From: Reticulitermes lucifugus
Taxonomy: Eukaryota > Arthropoda > Insecta > Blattodea > Rhinotermitidae
Direction of reading: 5' to 3'
DNA: 64,000 nucleotides
Assembly: GCA_026260175.1 (NCBI GenBank)
Contig: JAKCWW010000068.1
Coordinates: forward strand, 5,005 to 69,004
Numbering within the stretch: position 1 is the first letter of the stretch; each line of letters starts with the position of its first letter. Both the position numbers and the translations under genes were made by a program. The notes under the pieces are model-generated. The model saw nothing but the letters and a program-made list of their open reading frames with translations, made no database searches and was not told the DNA's origin. Below, in pieces: positions 52,301-58,300 of this stretch.

Positions 52301-55300
52301 AACTACGTGTAACATTATGTGCAATTTATATTATTTAGGGTCGTGGCGTAAGAGTAATGGTGGGATGCGTTAATGCAAGCAAAGAGAGCGGTGTATGTTT
52401 ACAGCCTGTGAACGCGAGCTTACCGGACAAAATGATATTAAATTCACCGGCTTCCGTGGAGAACAAGTTAAATGATTTAACGACAGGCGCTTTCTTTCAC
52501 GCGAAGTCCGACTGTATGAAGTTTCGTACGTGCACAAGACAGCGCAGGAAGTTGCGGACAAAGACCCGTAACTTTAAAGAGATTGCAAGCTCCAATTTCA
52601 GTACTGTAATAGTTCAAGTCCGTGTGGATCCAGTGTTACCAATTACGCCTAGCACCATCGACGAGTGTAATCTTAGAGAAGCTGAGATCCGATCAGGTGG
52701 ACAAAATTTTCCTACGTTTTAAGAAACCTCAAGTTTTATTACTGTTCTCACAAAAGACAACCACTAAATCCCACTCTGAAGCAGATGAATCCAATCCACA
52801 ATTCCACGTGCTAGTTCTTTAAAATCTATTTTAATATTATTCTACCATTTATACAGAGGTCTCTCACGAGATCGCTTTCTTTCAGATTTCCTACTAAAAT
52901 TTCGTACGACTTTGTTATATCTTCCGTACGTCCTCTAAGACCTTCCACTCGATATTTTGTTGTTGGGCCACCTTGTATTTTTTGACCAAGGTGTATATTA
53001 TGAAGTTCCTGATGTTCGTGTAATTTTCTCCAGCCCCTTGCTATTTTCCCTCCCTTAAATCCAAGTATTCTCCTAAGTAACCCGTTCTCAAACATCTTCG
53101 ATCTGTTTATGGTCTTCTTTGAATGCAACAGATCATGTCTGAAATCCATAGAAGCTATAGGAAATTTTCAGCCAATAAGTAGTTAAATTATAGCGTTTTA
53201 TTATTTTGCATTTTATTAGCTTTTATTTTCACATTGCTTCCTGTTAAGATTCATGAAAGTGACACAGAAACCACCGTCCACGAGGGCACTAAGGGACCCG
53301 ACTCTCATTTGTGGAACTACCGGTCCGACTGGTCATCGCTTGACCTCTGTGGTGTAAACCTTCACACCACGTTACGTGGCCACTTGTAATTCTAAAAATT
53401 AGTTGCCATGAGATATTTACTGGAAAGCTTGTAAGAGAATACTAGCTGGACTCAGACCCCTTGACCCTTCTCTGTTTGACCACTGAACTATGTGGATGTT
53501 GGTTTCGCCATCAATCCTCCTGACATCACCATTAACATTATAAGCACCGTACAAATGTGTATGTGTGTGTCTCAAACTTGGCTTGTATTCGTGTGTAGCG
53601 GTCAGTTACTTCTGACCTCCACTGGATACAGGAATACGCAAGATTAATTGCAAGTGCTACACTTTGAACCTGTGATACTGACTTGTCCCCTTTGCACATC
53701 CGGCAAGAAGTGCTTTCCCCTGGCACCAATAATTGCGCTACTGACATCCCTGTTAGAACTCTAATATACTAAAAGTCGACACGAATATTAGATAGTACCA
53801 TACCTCAGGCGGCTAGTGTCAGGTGGCTCGGGATCAAAACCAATTTAGTCCAAGTGGGATTTCAGTGGACCGAGTGGCCAGTGCTAGGACATGTTTTTCT
53901 CCGAATAATTTGATTTCTACCTCATTTGTCATTCAAACAATGCTTTATATTCATATCTATCCATCTACCATAAAAGATATTTAGACAACACTGACAGCTT
54001 CGTTAAATAAGCAACGTACATTACATCATGTCGGATTAGGTAAATGCAGTTAGAATATATGTGCCGTACTGGGGCGGCACTCGGGTCAAATTTCCGCTGA
54101 TACCGTCTTTATTACTTGCGTTTCCTAAGACAATAGTGGGATGATACCTTAAAAGAGACCACGACAATTTCCTTACATGTACCATTACTTACAGTCTTCC
54201 TAGCATATGCTGATCTTCGCTGCATAACGACAGTAGCTGACAGTGTCGTAAGATAAAAGTAAAAAAAAATGCTCAGACATGTCAGTGAGAAATCTTTATA
54301 TACGCATACGAAACTGCCTCCAAGGTCATTCGTTCAGAATCTGTCTCTAATAGTATTCTAGTAATTATTAATTACCTCAATGATGTCCGTATTACTCTAC
54401 TGATTGTTTTACAAAGTTACGTAAATGTAAAGGTTTTCCTGTGCTTAATTAAGCACCAAGCCAGGGAGGCATAATCTCGACTAAGGCTGTTGACGGAGGC
54501 AAGTCGTTAGCTTTACCGACTCGTCACTTGAGTCCCTACCCCCCCCCCACCCCAGTAAACGGTACGCTCTGGATACAAAACTGGGAAAGCCCACAGCCGG
54601 TCTGGTCGCTGTGGAGAAGAGAAGAATCCCCGGAGTCGAACTCCAATTTCTAAGTTGTCCAGGATATGTCTTAGTCACTGCATCTAACGAGCTATCCCAG
54701 CACCAGTAATTGTCTTATTGCATATAAAAGCGTCCTGGATCATGGTGTTTGTAATATAGAATGTCCAGGGATCATGGTGTTTGTGATATAGAATGTCCAG
54801 GGATTATGGTGTTTGTGACACAAAATGTCAAGGGATGGCGTTTGTGACAGAATGTCCAGGGGTTATGGTGTTTGACACAAAATATCCAGCGATATAGTGT
54901 TTGGCACAAATGTCCCGTAATGGTGCACGTTTCTTCACTTCTGCCTGGGAATTCTTTCCATCCTTCGTCCTACTCATTGCATTAATCCCCAGGAATTCTG
55001 CAATGGGCCTTCAGCATAGATATATAAATAATTTGTAGCTTACACCAATGCCGGAGGAAACTTGAAACTGTTACAGCTATTTTGTAATGCATTAACGTCA
55101 TAAATATTACAGTCAAAGTGTCCCAGATGGGAAAAAATAACTGAATATTTCTTGCAGGGAGGATTCATATGAATTGTCAAGTGTTTCCTAACAGGGCTAC
55201 TTGTTCGTTTTGTATTCACTGATAGTTACTTGTGTAAGATAAGTAAGATTCGTTATAGCAATGAACATGCATAATTATGTGTGCATCATGTGAAACACCT

Positions 55301-58300
55301 CAATTTGTAACGCAAATCCTTCATACAGTGTGTAAATTTCTGCACGTCATGTGCAATTCTGTTGAGTCATTGTTGTCTATTAATGCAGAATGGTTAACAT
55401 CACTTTATTGACAATGCATCATCTCGATATGCACAGTTCTGAGAAATAATTCCTTTGACACATTTGCCATAAGATGTTTGCAAAGCCAAGTCACATGTCA
55501 TCGTGCAATTGTTATCAAGCTATCTATGATAAACATTGATTTTAAACTTCAAAGGATTGTTGGCTGGTTTAGGAAGAGATGTTCAAGGAGTCATAAATTT
55601 TACAGCTGTAAAAGGAAAACTACAGATATGTGTAATAACCTACGTCTGGCCATTCTTTCGTCATGTAGCAGTTAATATCTTTAGCAGCTGCGGATAGAAT
55701 CGAAATATAACACTAATGAAAGACAGTGAAGCATATATCTATGTTTCAGTCAGTACTGCAGTCTTGAAATTTGCCTATAAAATATTATGTCTAGGTAGAA
55801 GTGCCACTTAATCTATCAGACTTTCTTTCAAGAACTCTTCAACTGTATTGTTTGCCATATTCAGAGAATCATAATTCAAAAGCTCCCTTAAAGTTTATGA
55901 TACATAAGATTAGAATAATGTAAGGTTTGTCTACAGAAAACGAAGCTATACGTGGGATTTGTAAAATTTGTTGTTGAAAATTCAACGAGATTTATAGTAG
56001 TGTAGAGCAAAGATATCATTTTACATATAGTGTAACATTGAATTACTGTATTCCTTTAAATACGGGTTGAATGTTCAAACATAACAGGAGATAAAATGGC
56101 ATTAGAAAATTACGTAACAAGCAGCTTCATAATTTGTACTGTCCAAGATCAAACACTGTTAGGATGATCAGGTCAAGGATAATGAGATTTGTAGGACCAG
56201 TTCAGAAAATTCTATTCAATGTGTATTTGACTGATCTTAAAAACATACGAAACTTTTAAATATTTACTTACGAGGACAACATATGTCACTACCGGTACTT
56301 CAGAGTACTAAAATACACACAGTCTGTGCTACCTCAAGCTGACCTTTTTGCTGCTGAAGAGTGCAGTGGCCGACATCTGCGTCTCGTGCATAAAGAGGAC
56401 GAGAGGGCCAAATCATTTTGATTGAGTTTTGTATTTGGTAAGGTAAACTAAACGTCACTGAGCTAACTTAATTTTTGTTCGCATCGGTAATACTTAACTC
56501 TTATTTAAATACAGCTTAAATTGGTGTTCATCAAATTTTCTAACCACAATAAGTAATAAAATATTCGAACCAAAATGTATCAGTACGTGACGTAAGACAT
56601 GCGTCCTTTGCAACTGTTTGAAATATCTTTGAGTGCGACAAATATTTAACAAAATGCAAAGACAAAAATTTGGTTGCGCCGCGTGATATTGGGAACAACG
56701 ATTTTATATCTGTAATAAATTAACAATGCCAGTAAGTCATGCAAAATAGCAATTATTGCATTTAGATAGTCTGTGTCCTCCATCGGAGTAAGCCTTGCCA
56801 CTCTTATTATTTATAAATGCAGTACAAAACGGCAGTTTTTGTATATGTTTGCGGTAATTGCTATGTGGGTAAGGCACAACATTACAGAACCTGTGGCCGC
56901 CTGCTATTATTTGCCAAGATTGCCACCGACATTTCTTCATCGCTAAATTGACGGAAGGGCCATGGCCGTTTCGTTCACGTGACTTCATTATGTGAAGTTA
57001 CGAGTATGTGGAGTTTATTGTTTACATCACACCAGCCATAACATTGACGGAACAGTCAGCTGTGTTGACATATACAACCAACACGGCAGTAATTGTGCTT
57101 GCACTTGAAATAAGGTGGCTGGCTGATAATCAACACACTCGTAATTGTATGCCGCAGGGCCCGGGTTCATTGTTATGTTATCACTAAGCTGTGGCAGTTA
57201 CATCTTGGTATTGTCAGCATTCCCGTACTTTATTGCAGCGACAGTAAAGCAAAACGTGGTTGTTGTAGTCTATTTGGTAACATGACACTTTGTGTGTTTG
57301 AATTAAGATGCTTCACTGGAATGCTGGCCCGCGGGCCTGAGTGTTAATCACGTACCTAAGGACATTACAACTTGCTGACCTGTGTACTCTCAAAACATAA
57401 GCTCTTTGCCATGTACAAGGATGTCCAAAACTCGTTCGTACTGATTTAAATACAAAACTTTCCTACATTTTATTAAATTCACAAACCGATCACCCTTGTC
57501 AATGACACAAATAGGTGTAACGCCTCTATTGTTTCAGCCTTGTTAATTGAAGGGCATAACTTCAAAAAGTACGTAAAGCCGATTACTGAACTCCATCTAT
57601 AAACAAGGTTAAGAATGAGTGGATCTATTCTTCCACTCCCCCATATGCCTTCATGGCGTGCATAGGTATTATATTCCCTTTATATGTTACATAGTAATAT
57701 TAAGCCTTTGAAATGAGAAGGCATTCATAATAAACTTAGAAGAAATCAGCAAGTAAACAAGTTGGGAACTGTCTGCAGAATATAGCACGTTGGAGCGTTC
57801 ACATATTCTTGTTCATGGATTCTCAGTCCGTAATAAATTTATAGAAAAACACCACATATCTGGATATTTTAAATGTGCCATTCCACATTTTATACAACAC
57901 ACACTGTAGGCTTTCTTGGAATTGTTGCAACAGATTTACAATTAGTTTAAACACAGTCATGCCTGTCTTCTATTGTTGCTTGCCATGATATATTACAGAA
58001 TGTTACGTTTAGATTGTCAAATACTTTACCGACTTTTCCGGCTCTGCCTTTAACGTTGATATAATGCATTTCTTTACTCATTTCATAAAGGGTGAGATAT
58101 CCACATAGATTTATGTTTAGATCGGTTTCACGTAAAATGTCTGTTTCGTTGTTCGATTTTAACCAACGTAGAATTGTGTCAAAAGATTTAATAAAAAAAA
58201 TCCCCAGTATAAAATTTCACGAAAATCTTTCCAGTGGAAGCCGGTTTTTAGGCGAGGCAGACTGGCAGACACGACAAAGCCAACAGTCGCTTTTGTCAAA

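Larger units (their letters stand above)
46240..52770. other. Intron 2 stretch, microsatellites but no gene
   Basis: Contains the microsatellites listed separately and one dispersed repeat. Open frames of 60-118 codons lack motifs. The 121-codon plus frame at 52357-52722 is the longest non-repeat frame but has no recognisable domain or splice partner. Confidence 0.45.

Noticed and set aside
52357-52722. 121-codon plus-strand frame as a nested gene
   Set aside because: No recognisable domain, no splice sites or poly(A) pattern, and base composition like the surrounding intron.
54595-54715. A functional tRNA gene
   Set aside because: Box A- and B-like segments are present, but the cloverleaf cannot be completed and a SINE body follows.
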